From: Mauremys mutica
Taxonomy: Eukaryota; Chordata; Testudines; Geoemydidae
Length of the DNA stretch: 64,000 nucleotides
Reading direction: 5' to 3'
Assembly (NCBI RefSeq): GCF_020497125.1
Contig: NC_059080.1
Location: 45,387,563-45,451,562, forward strand
The notes under the pieces were generated by a model that was not told the DNA's origin, ran no database searches, and worked only from the letters and a program-made list of their open reading frames with translations. Below are positions 25,301 through 37,300 of this stretch, one piece after another (within the stretch, counting starts at the first letter, position 1; every line of letters starts with the position of its first letter). Position numbers and translations under genes: made by a program.

Positions 25301-28300
25301 TTGGTGTGGCTGACTGGAAGCAGCGGCCCCACAAAGAATGCTGATCGATTCAGCCACGCTATCTTGTGGGGTGCAGTGGGATCCGTGAGGAGCTGCGTTC
25401 TGCTCGGCTGGGTTAGCTGATAGGGCTGAGATCCTCACTCGCTCAGAGGACATGGCAGACTCTGAGCGAGCTTGTGGACGTGGAGGGCAGGAGCGCCCCC
25501 AGGCATGGCCAGGGACTGTAGGGGCCTGGAAGTGGGGCAGAGGCCGGCCCAGAGCCGGAGATGCTGGGAAGTTGCTCTTTCCCGGAATTGCAAGTAAACT
25601 GGGATCCGCTGTGCTGAAATGAGCAGGCAGCAGTGCAGCGGGCAGGGTGACCAGTGAGTTTGGAGAACAAGCCAGCCAGAGCCACCTGGGGAGCTGGTGA
25701 AATGCCAGGGGCTATGGGAGTCTCTGGCCACTGGGATCCAGGGCCAGATTGGGCCCGCTTGGAGGATCCTGGTCCACTCCCCTTACTTGGCTTCTGGCTT
25801 ATAGCCCCCTGCGCCCTCTGCTAAGGTCAGGGAGAAGCTGGGGGCAGGGCATGCCCAGCAGCTGGGTGCAGGGAGTTTGTGACACTGGCTGTCTGGACCG
25901 GAAGGAGCAGCTCTGAGCTGAGTGGGCATGGGGCAGGGGGTGAGGACTCGGGACTGACTTGGGATGCACGCTCAGCCCAGTGCTTGGCTGGTTAGAAGAA
26001 ATCCTTAGATGGGCATTTCTGAAACGACCTGTCGGGGCCTGTGAATGCAGGGGCTGTACCTGGACTCTTGGCAAAGCGGATGTGGCATGCGCAGATAGCA
26101 CTGACCTGCCTGCACAGTCACTCAAGGCAGAGGGGGTCCTCTGTACTGAAGGATCTCTGGCCACTGTAATTCTCCGCCCAGTACAGAGACTCACTTTGTC
26201 CATCACTGAAATGCAACCACCTCTGGGCTGGAAGGCGGCAGCTGTTTAATAGCCCACAGCAATGCTGCACAGCAATTTGACAGGAATTGAATGATCCAGG
26301 GGGACTTGACCTACCCAAGCTGGAGTCTGGTCAAGACAATAGAGCTTTGGGGGTGCAAAGCACCTGTGGCTGTTTCTTAAAAGTCCCTGTGTGCTCAGGG
26401 ACTCCCTGCTGTGCTGTCCAGGAAGGCAGTGCATCTGGCCCAGCGCCCTTGTGCCGCGAAGTGAAGAGCGCTCCCTGCTGCATTTCTGGCCCTCGCCAGG
26501 CTGGCTGTGAAGCGACTGGGGCTCCGCACTCCCCTGGAAAGTGAGCCCTTTTTACTGACCTTCCCCCCCCCCTCTCAAATCCAGCCGTGGCTGAGAGTCT
26601 GGGGCTGGCTGGCGGAAGAGGGGGGTGGGGAGAGGGGGAGCATGTAGAGCTGTAGGAGATCAGCTCCTAAACCCACCCTAATTAAGGCAAAGCCACTTTC
26701 TCCTCCTCGTTCCCAGGTGGGAAGGTTGCTGGGCCGGGCTGTAATTGAATTACACAGTTCCCAGGTCACCGGAGAAGACCCTGGTGATGACGTCAGCGCA
26801 GCATTTAGACTTGCCTTGTTCACTGTGTCCCACTACGACTGCCACTGGCTGTGCTTGGCCAGAGCCAGGCCTGGGTCAGTCACTCTCCCAGCCACCTCCC
26901 TTTGTCCTGGGGCTTTGGGGTAGGGGATTCTGGCCCGGGAGCTGTAACCGCTGAGATCTGGGGCCTGTTGGGGACCCAGTGTTCCCCATGGCTGAGCCAT
27001 TCCGTCCCTAGAGCCTGTTGGATGGCCACGTCAGTTCTGCTTTAGTAGGAGGGGCGTGGCCCGGTTGTGTGTTTGCCAGTGGTATATGGCAGATGAGGGT
27101 GGGGGGAGTGCAGGGGACCCTCTGCTGATGCAGGGGCGGCTCTAGGCACCAGCAAACCAAGCTGTTGCCTAGGGCGGCCAAATCTAGGGGGCGGCAGGCT
27201 GGGCCGGTGGACCTGCCGCAGTCATGCCTGCGGGAGGTCCACCGGAGCCGCGGACGAGCGGACCTGCCGCAGGCATGACTGCGGAGGGGGCGCTCGTCCC
27301 GCGGCTCGGCTGGACCTCCCGCAGGCATGACTGCGGCAGCTCAAGCGGAGCCGCCGGACCCGCGAACCGTCCGCAGCCGTGCCCGCGGGAGGTCCGCTCG
27401 TCCCGGGGCTCCGGTGGACCTGCCGCGGGAGCTCAACCGGAGCCGCGGGAAGAGGGGACCCGCCGCGGGACCGAGGAAGGGCGGCGCAGCACACCGCGCT
27501 GCTTGGGGCAGCCTATTTTCTAGAGCCGCCCCTGTGCTGATGTGTGCCAGGTGGCCTGAGCTGTGTTTGCCAAGAGCGAGCCCTGCACAACGGAGCGGGA
27601 TGTGTGATGGTGACTGAGCTGCTGTGGGGCGTGCGCAGGGCTGTGGCGTAGGTTGCAGGGCCCCAGGTCCTGGCATTGCTGAGTTCGGAGTGGGACATGG
27701 ACCGTGCAGTGCAGCTGGGACACCAGGCAGAGGTGTGAGGAGTGCTGGCTGCAGCCCCCTCCAGGCTGGGGGATGTGTATGAGCCGGCACCAACATGACC
27801 AGCTGGGGGCAGCACAGATAGCCTAGCTGGGGGTGGTGGATGGGCTGACTTCGGGGACACCAGCTCATGGTGCGTAGGGTGAGGCTGGTCTGCAGGGCTG
27901 GGCCACAGCAGGAGGGCCAGTTCCCCCAGCAATGGGAGAACTGAGTGGAGCTGATCTCTGGGGTCAGGTGGATGTTGGTGGGGCTCCAACACCTGTGAGC
28001 ACAGCAGGTATGGGAGATGGGCTGCCTCAGTCCTGCCTGTTTCGAGGGGGTCCAGTGACCCCCTGGCCAGTGCCTGACACCCACCAGCATCCAGAGAGAC
28101 AAGGCCGGCATGTGAGTGGCACCTTGGCGGAGATGGCTGGCTCCCTGCATGCAGCAAACAAACTGCAGAGCAGCCCCCCCTCGCTGCTCCGTCTTCACTC
28201 AAGTGCTCAGGGCTGAGCCAGGGGGCCCTGCCCATGGGCATTGGAAGCTGCCCTTGGAGTGGTACTAGGTGACCAGCCAGCTGCAGGTCCCAGGCGCCCC

Positions 28301-31300
28301 TTGGCTCTGCCCCCCTACCGTCACAGTGTGTGGTGGGTGGGGAGGGCTAAGGTGACCAGATGTCCCTATAAAATTGGGACAGTCCCGATTTTTGGGTCTT
28401 TTTCTTATATAGGCTCCTATTACCCCCCCACCCCCATCCCAATTTTTCACACTTGCTGTCTGGTCACCCTAGGGAGGGCACTCGCCAGCATCCGGGGCCC
28501 CGAGAAGCTGGGGAGCTCCTAGGAGCTCCGGCAGCTGCTCTCTGAGCCCCCTTGGCTGCCCTGTGTGAAGCACCATTTACAAGCCCACGCGAGATCTGCG
28601 AGTGCTGGTTCTGTTGCACATGCCTGTGCTCCATCCCCAGGGGACTGTCTCCAGTTGCCATGGGCCCTTAGGTGTTGGCCCTGCACCCTATTGTGCCCAG
28701 GGGACCTGCTCCCCACCAGGCTCTGTTGGGGATGGGCCTGGTAGCACTGAGGTGTGTTCCCGAGAATGGGGCAGAGCTGGGGGAGGGGCAGGAGGTCAGC
28801 TGGCTGGCCTGGTGGGGAGGCAGGAAAAGAACCCAGAAGTCATGAGTCTGTGCCCCAGTATGGCTCTGTGATGACCTGAGTGGGCTCCCTATTTAGCCAA
28901 GCTGAAGGGCAGCTCACGCGCTCTGCCCTCGATGTGGATGCTCAGGAGTGGGAGCCAGGGAGCAGAGGCGAAAAGCTGCTCCTGCTGGCCAGTGCCCACT
29001 TTCCTGGGCAGTGCTCCTCATGTGGTGCAGGGTGAAATCCGATCCATGGCTCCCAGCGAGTGGCACATGTCCCAGTTTGGGTTCCTGGCTGCAGCTCATG
29101 GATGACCTCGGTCAAGCCACATGATCTCTGTGCCTCTATTTCCCCATGCGGAGCCTGGGAGGGGTGGGGGTGCGAGACCGGGATCCCTGGGGCAGGGGGA
29201 GCTAATGATCTAACAGCACCAGTAAAGCCCAGTCTGACCAGATCTGCCCCTCCTCATCCCAAGCCCTCCCCTGCCCTTGCTGTGAGTGCCTGGCTAGGGG
29301 CTCTTCCTCCAGGCTGCTGCTGCTCCTTGTCCTGCTGCCCTCAGTGCATCCCTGCGGCTGCGCCCGGCTGCTCCTTTCCCAGCTCTGGGAGGATGGGGCC
29401 ATTGGGCTGCTGTTTCCTAGTGGTCAGAGCAGAGCATGAGCTGCCTCAGGCCAGGCTGTGTCCCTAGCTGGGTCACTAGCCGCCTGATGCTGGGAGTCGC
29501 TTTCCCTCACAGTGAGCTGGGGATGCTGCCTCAGAGGGAGAGTGGGGGCTTTGGCAGCCAGTGTGCTGCTGCTGAAACAGCCCTGGAGGGGGAGCAGCCT
29601 CCCGTTGGCACCGAGAGCAAAGGGATGCATGGCTGTTGCCTCCCCACGCAGTTACAGAAAAGACGGTGCCTGCTTTTCCTGCAGTGGAGCTGGAGTGTCC
29701 ATGCTGTTGCTCATGCCAGTGAAGGGCTCAGAGCCAGCCTCTCCCATGGGCAGGGTCCCGCATGGGCCCCCATGCTCGGCAGTGCTTGTGCCTCTTGGAG
29801 GGCAGCCACCAAGACAGCAGAGGAGGCCCCAGGCTGTGTTGGGGGCTCCTGTTGGGTGCAATGCCCTGGAACCATCCCCTGTGGGGCCCAGGTGGTGACA
29901 GGGAGTGTCTGCTCTCTGCCCACAAACAGAGCTGCACTGCTCACCCTATGGGAGCAGTCTGCCAATTGGAGAGTGGTTCCCTTGGCACCTCTGGGGGCAA
30001 TGTGGGGCACTGGTCCAATGTCCAGCCTGAAGAGCTTGTGTCACCATTCACCAGCTCCCCTCGGTGCCTGTTTCACCCTCTGCCCACTCATCTGCTGGTT
30101 CATGCCAAATGAGCCTTTACAGTGAAGGGTGCTTCATGCTCACTGGCATGGTACTGCCCCAGCTGGCTAACAATCTACCCCTGCTTCTGCTCCCTCCCAC
30201 AGTGCCCCTCACCGCCGACCTGGCAGCCCCCGCTAGCCCAGCCCTGGGCTCCCCTTGCAGGTGTCTGGCTGGTGGATTTTGCCCACATACTCAGGGTCTA
30301 ACTGGTCACCATGTTAGCAGTTGGGAAGCAATTTTCCGCTGGATCAGATTGAGAGAGACCCTGTGGGGTTTTCACCTTCCTCTGCAGCCTGTGGCACAGA
30401 TCACATGCAGGTTTAAACTAGTGTCAATGGTGGAGTCTCTGTAACTTGAAGTCTTTAAATCATTATTTGAGGACGTCAGTAACTCAGCCAGAGGTTCAGG
30501 GTCTATTACAGGAGTGGGTGGGTGAGGTCCTGTGGCCTGCAATGTGCATGAGGTCAGACTAGTGTCACGGAGTCCCTGGGCGATGCTCTGGAACTGCTCC
30601 CCACAAAGCCAGTCAGGACTTTGGGGAGCCTCCTCTCCCTCAGAGCAGACTGTCTTCTGGGCAAGAAGCTCACACGGCTTCACTTTCTTGGATCTCTCCT
30701 TGCAGCATTCATTATGTGCCCTTCCGTGTGCTTCCCACAGCGAGTCTGCCCAGGCAGGGTCCTGGGGAAGCCAGAGGGTCCCGCACCCCCACTTCGCAGT
30801 CAGACGTGACTCTCAGCCAGCCAGTAAAACAGAGGTTTATTAGATGACAGGAACACGGTCTAAAACAGAGCTTGTAGGTACGGAGAACAGGACCCCTCAG
30901 ACGGGTCCATTCTGGGGCCCAGCAAGGCAGACAACCCTGTCTGCCCTCACTTCCCATCCCCAGCCAGCTCCAAACTGAAACCCGCTCCAGCCCCTCCTTT
31001 CTGGCCTTTGTCTCTTTCTGGGGCCAGGAGGTCACCTGATCTCTTTGTTCACCTTTAGCTATTCCCTTGCGGGGGGGAAGGGCCCCAGCCATTTGTTGCC
31101 AGGATACAGAGTGTCGGCCATTTATGCACACTGGAGACTTAAGAAATGCATAGGGGAAACTGAGGCACCCACACAGTATTCAGAGGAAACATTAAGGACA
31201 GTCCCACTTCATCACAACTAGATAGTCACGATGGTCCCTTCTGGTTTTAAAGTCTGAGCTCTGCCCATGCCCCTCACTCCCAACCTGCAGCTCCCTGTTA

Positions 31301-34300
31301 ACCCAATCCTGGGTTCCCCACGCCCCCTGCTCTGCCGTTGCCCCTCAGTCCCAATCCGCAGCCCCTCTGGGTGTGTTGGTCCTGGCCCCTCTTCTCCAAT
31401 TTGGGGTCCTATGGAATCGGTGGGATGTCTTCCCCCCCTCCCCCCTTTTCCACCCCCCAGTGATTCCAGCCATTCTGGGAGAGTTGGTGGCTGAGCTGTA
31501 TCTGCTGAAGTGGTGCTTAACATTGTCCTTGGGTCTCCCTGTTCCCAGGAGCAGCCCTGTAGGGGGATGAATGGGAGGCTTGACTGTGTTCTGTCCCCAC
31601 CTCTGCCCAGGACAGGCAGGGAAATCCAAGCCCAGCCCCATCAGTTCTCCTGCCCTTGGGCCTGGCACTGCACTTGCACCACCCCCAGCCCAAGAGAACA
31701 GACACCTCAGATAAACCACCTTCCATGAGCCAAAGTCAGCCCTGACCCCTGTGCCTGCTTGCCTGCCCACGGGCGCATCTCCGAGCCCCTCCTGGCCTCC
31801 AGGCATTTGTGGGGAGCTCCCTGGCCTGCAGCCTGAGCAGGGGGGACATAGAGTAGGTGAGCTGGAACCCCTCTGTCCCCCCCCTGGAACCTATCTCTCC
31901 CCCCCCCAAGCCCTTCTCTCCCCCGAGGGGTTCAGCCAGGGCAGCCTGGCTGGGGGAAGCTTGTGCTGTTACGATCTCTGGTCTGTGGCTCAGCCGAAGC
32001 GGGCAGTGCCTGGGGGCAGCACCCTGGTGCCTTGTGCGCCAGGGATGGCAGTGCTGGGACCCTCTTCATGGGCTGCACAGAGCCCGGTGCCTTCTGTGAC
32101 CTGGGGCTGGTGTGCAGCTCCCTCCCTGCCCCTCCCCCCAGGCTCTGAGATTCCTCCCTGTCTGGGATCTGAAGGATGAGGTGGGAGCTGTACTGGGCTG
32201 TCCCCTCATCTGGACTCTATTTCAGCAATGTGCCAGAGATGGCAGGAATCCGGCACTGGGAACTGGAGCTATATTTATTTTCTTTTCCAAATCCCAGCTC
32301 TGCCCCGGTTGGTGTGGATCAGGACTTTGTGCTGAGGCAGAGGCTGTGACTTGCTGCGCTCTGTCAGTGAGCGCCGGGGAGCAGGGCCGGCTTTAGGGCG
32401 ATTCCCCCAATTCCTGGGAATCGAGCCTCGCGCCCAAGAGGGCCCCTTAGCATCCAGAAGAGGGGCCCCGCACCCTCCGCCAAAGTGCTGCCAGAAACTG
32501 CAGCAAGTGATTGAGCTGCCGCCGAATTGCCGCTGTCTTTGGCGGCATCTTGGCGGCAGCTCTTTCAAATTGGGCCCCGCGTGTCCTAAAGCCAGCCCTG
32601 CCGGGGAGCCCTGGGTGTTCTGGGGCCAGGGGATCCTGCTGTGTTCCTGGGGCCAGGGGAGCCTGCTGGGGGGGGGCTATGGGGAGCCCACTACATGCCA
32701 GGGGGGCCAGGGGAACCCAGGCTGTTCTGGGAGGCTGTGGGGAGCCTGCTGGGCCCCATGGGGAGCCCCTGTGCACCTGTGGGGTGCCCCATGGGGAGCC
32801 CCTGCATGCCCAGTGGGGGCCCCAGGGGGAGCCTGCTGAGCGCCTGTGGGGGCCCACTGTGTGCTGGGGGCCGTGGGGTTTGCGGAGCAGACATGGCCAA
32901 AGCTGCAGGAGAGGAAGTGACAAGAAACACACCTCGTCTCCTTGGCTCCTCTGCAGCTGTAGCTCCTGCTGGGCCTTGCTAGCTAAGCAGGGCCATGTCT
33001 GGTACCTCCTTGGCTGGGAGTTGCTGTCCCTAGGGACGGCTGGCATGCGTGCAGGAGCTGGCATGGGCAGCTCATAGGGGGTGCGCTCCCCTCTGAGTAG
33101 GGTGACCAGATGAGATGAAGAAAATATTGGGACACAAGAGGTGGGGGGTGTCCACCGGTGGAGCAAAAAAACAAACAAACAGTGCTGCCAGCGGAGCGAA
33201 ATATCGGTCGGGACGCGGGACAACCACCCAAATATCGGGACATCTGGTCACCATACCTCTGAGTCAGCTGCCCTGGGCCCCAGTTGGCAGCACCAGGTGA
33301 GGATCTGGGGCAGGGTCTCCCCAGGCCCACCTGGCTCTGTGGGGAGCATGTGCTGTATGGGAGTTGCATTGGCCTGTAGCATCCTCAAGCCCCGCATTGT
33401 ACTCTGCCATGCTGGGGCCCCACAGCCCATTCCCAGGGGGCTCGGGAACCCAGCTCAGGTTCTTTGCAGCTCGTGACAGAGCAGGGCCTGGTAGGTGCCC
33501 TGGCCTTCAGTGCAGTGCTGGGGACCACAGGTCAGAGCCTGCAGCAGCTATGCTGTCACTTTGAGGGGGTCAGTGATGTGGGGGTGCAGTAGCGAGGGGT
33601 GTTGGAATGGCCCCATGCTGCCCCTCCCGGGAGGGACTCAGGCAAGGTGCCCCTGTGGGAGCAGAGCTGGTTTACCCAGCTCCATCAGCCAGAGAAGGAT
33701 CTTCAGCCTCAACCACATCCTGTTTAGGGATGAGCCTAGGTGTGAGCCAGTGGCGGGGAGCTGAGCCTGTCCCTCCCTGGCAGTGCCCATGAATGAGCTG
33801 TGGAGGAGCAGGCTGATGTGGGTGCTCTGGCACCAGAACCGGGCACGGGCAGGTCATTCAGAAGCTCCCCACTTACCCCATTTGTGCCATGGCACTGGGG
33901 GAGCTGTGGGCAGCCCTGGCCCATGGGGCGGCCCCACCCCCTACTCTCCCAGATGGAGCCCAGTGGGTGGGGGAAGCGAGTGAGAGGCGAGCTGCTGTTG
34001 TGCTGGAGTCCATCGGCTGGCTTTGGCACCGAGCATGGGATGAGCGTGTGGGATGTGGCATGGAGCTGTCCCTGGCATTGCTTGGGGATGGGGGACATTC
34101 GGCCTTCTGGGCTGGGTGGGCAGGGTGTTCTTCCTGCCCAAAGGGGGCTGGGCTTGTTGGAGATCCAGGGCAGGCCAGGGGAACAGAACCGGAGACCAAA
34201 ACACAGGCCTCTCACCTGTAGGGGGCTGTGGGGTGCCCTGTGGTGGGGGCCGCTGTACCAAGAGGCAGTGAAACTGAGTAGGGCACTGGACTCCTGACTC

Positions 34301-37300
34301 TTTCTGTGTTTGTCACATTGGGTAAGCTCCTCCCTGTTTGTGCCTCAGCTTCCCTTGCTGCAGTGGGGCTAGTGCTACACTCCTGCCTGCCTACGGTGCT
34401 TTAAGCCCCTGAGGTGATGGTGCTGTGTCAGGGCTGGCTTCTCCCCACACTGTTCCCCTGCACAGCATCCTCTAGTGATGCACATGCACCATGCTGGGGC
34501 ATGGTAGCTCCTGCCAGGGGCACAGTGGCCTCAGGGCTTGCAGTGGGCGCAGATAATAGTGATAGCATGGTGGTGCTCAGACTCCCCGCTGGGTGTTGTG
34601 CTGGGGGCTGTATGAACGCAGAGAGGAGGCCATCGCTGCGCTGCGGGCTTCCAGCCAAAGGACAAAAGTGGGCTGGGAAGGGGGTGCAAGCCAATGCATC
34701 TGGGTGAAACCTGGCCCTGCCTGGCTAGTTCTGGGGCTTGTAGCTCAGGTGGCCATTTCCATGGGGGTCACGCTGGGGGGCAGGGAAGGGGAATATAGAG
34801 CCGGGAAGAAGTTTTCCAGTCAAATTGTTGTCACAAGAAGCCTCTGCTGGCCACAGGGAGGATCAATAGGCCTCCCATTTCCTGTGAAAATGGCACCGCA
34901 GTGCCTCATGGGAACTGTAGTTCAGGTCCCTCTGGCTCCAATTCTCTGTGGATCAAGTGCTCTGGCCAGACTACATCTCCCATGGTGCACTGTGGTGTGG
35001 CAAGGGGTGCCTGTCATGTGCCCACTCCCCTTACCTCAGTGCATCATAGGAGATGTAGTCTGGATGCAGCATGGCCAACCCCAAGTGTTCAGACATCACA
35101 AGTCAGTCCCCAAAGCCAGGAGCTTTCGAATACAGAGTAAAAGGTGGGCTCTCTTGGTTTGGCTGCTGGTTGCTGAGCATCCAGGCTGGTCTGGTGAGAT
35201 TTGCCCTGCACTTAGGAGAGCTAGAAGCATAGGGGGTTTTAAAATGAAGGCTGAGATTCTCCCCTTGTCACAGGACTCCAGGTGCTGGGGCTTGACTAAA
35301 AGCACCAAGTATTGCTGGGCGAAATCATGAGAGTTAGCAACCCTGTGAACTCCAGTGCCCATGAGGCACCACTGGGCATTTGGAATTGCTTTATTTGGGG
35401 GGTTCAGACCCCGTTTCCGAGAAGCTCTAGAGGAACTTGCTGAGCCCCAAGGTCAGGAGGCTGGGCTCTGTCAGCACCGTGGCTGCAGGGATCCTTACAG
35501 AGGGATCTGAAGGTGGAGGCGGTAGCAGCTGTTTGAGTTTCTTGGTGCAGAGGGGGCAGCATGGGAGCCAGCACAGTGGGATCTGGCAGGCAATCCAGGT
35601 TGGGAAAGCTGCTGAAGCAGCAGCAGGCAGTTGCTTGCCCAGATGAGTGGAGGGGGCTTTGGGCTGTCTCCTGACCCCTGATGGTTTGATGCTGGCTCTC
35701 CCCTTGTGTTGGGAATGCTCTCAGCTGCTCTGTCCCAGTCTCACTTCCTCTAGCTCCATGCTCCGGGTTTGGACTCCAATTTGTGCCCCCCTTCAGCCTC
35801 CCGCTCTGTGCTGGGCTCCATGCATCTATTACTGGTGAGATCCAGCATGCCTTTGCTACATTCCTGCCAATGCCATTGCTCTGTGCAGGGAGCCACCAGC
35901 CACCTTGCTGCGACTGTGGATTCGTCCTGCCCAGGGATTTGTACATTGGTTTACTTCAGTGCATGTCTCCCAGCCCCAGGGGCAGTCTCCTCCCCAGAGC
36001 AGGTGCAGCATGGGCATCCCCTCCGTACATACCCGGACGCTGCCCTGGGCTCGAGGGACCCCCGTGCAGGGGACAGCAGGAGTCCTGCCTCCAAGGCACG
36101 TGTAGTCATTGGCCTCTCTGTGGAGATGGGCAGCACTGAGAACCAGTCTGTGCCAATGTGGGGGCGGTTTCTGTGCAGTGACAAGGAGCCAAGGCCCCAG
36201 TCCGCGCTGCCCTCTGATCAGCGAACAGGGCTGTCGGGACCAGCACTTTCAGCCACTGATCTAGGCTGGAAATGCGCAGGAGCTGGAATGCCCAGCTCCC
36301 CTCCCCCACAGAGCCCCTTGTTCTACACCCACCACGAGGTGGATGTGCTGATGCCATGGACAGGGTGGCTGGGAGCGCTGGACGATGGGCTGGCATTTCA
36401 GCCACACAATGGGCTCTTGTGCTGCCCCGATGCCGCTGGGGAATCTGCGGGGAGAGTGAGAGACATTTTTCAGTTTCCTTTCTTTGCTGTTGAGATGCAT
36501 GTGACTGGGGTGGGGGAGGGAGGCCACGCCAAGCCCAGCTGGGCTGCTCGGCTCAGCGTGCCTCCACCCCAGCCTGGCCTGTCTTGGGAACACCTGGGCC
36601 CCCTGGGGCAGGAGCCTCCTCTCCCACAGCAGATCCCCCAGGGTTGACTCGAAGGCCGCCCCAGTCCAAGATCCAGCTGTAGCCAGGTTGGTTTTGTGGG
36701 CCCGGGAGCACTGGACCCTTCGGAAAGTGGTACGAGCGTCCCTGCTGTATAACAGCCTGGTCCCTAGTGTGCTGCTTGAGGGGGCAGGAGGGGGAACCCG
36801 GCTTTCCTGCTTGGGGTTTTTAAGCCCACCAAGCAGGGTTGGGTCGGGGTGGGGAAGGGGGACTCAGCTGGTTCTGGGGGCATTGAGATGGAGAAGAGGC
36901 ATTGATGGCTGATCCCCTTTGCAGATAAAGGAGCAGCACCGTTGGTGTCGGCAGAGTGGGGGGGTCCTCATCTGGGAGCGGTCCAGGTTGTGGTGTCCTC
37001 CCAGCAGGGAAGAAGGTTAAAGTCCTGGGGGACAGGAGTGCCAAGTTGATGAGTGAGGAAGGGGGCATAGTGGGGGGCGGGCACAGCTCTGCCCTTTTCC
37101 TGCTTGGCGGTGGGCTGGGGAAGGGGCCTGGGCTGTGACTGTGCATTCCTTGGAGGCTGGAGCATGGGCACCATATGCCATGCTGTGGGCAGGGTCTGTG
37201 CCCCTGCAGAGGCGGCATGTGGAATGATGGGGTGGGGTGTGTTAGCCTGGGCATCCCCCACAGGTAAATGGCAGATCCGGCCAGACTGGGGCGTGCAGAG

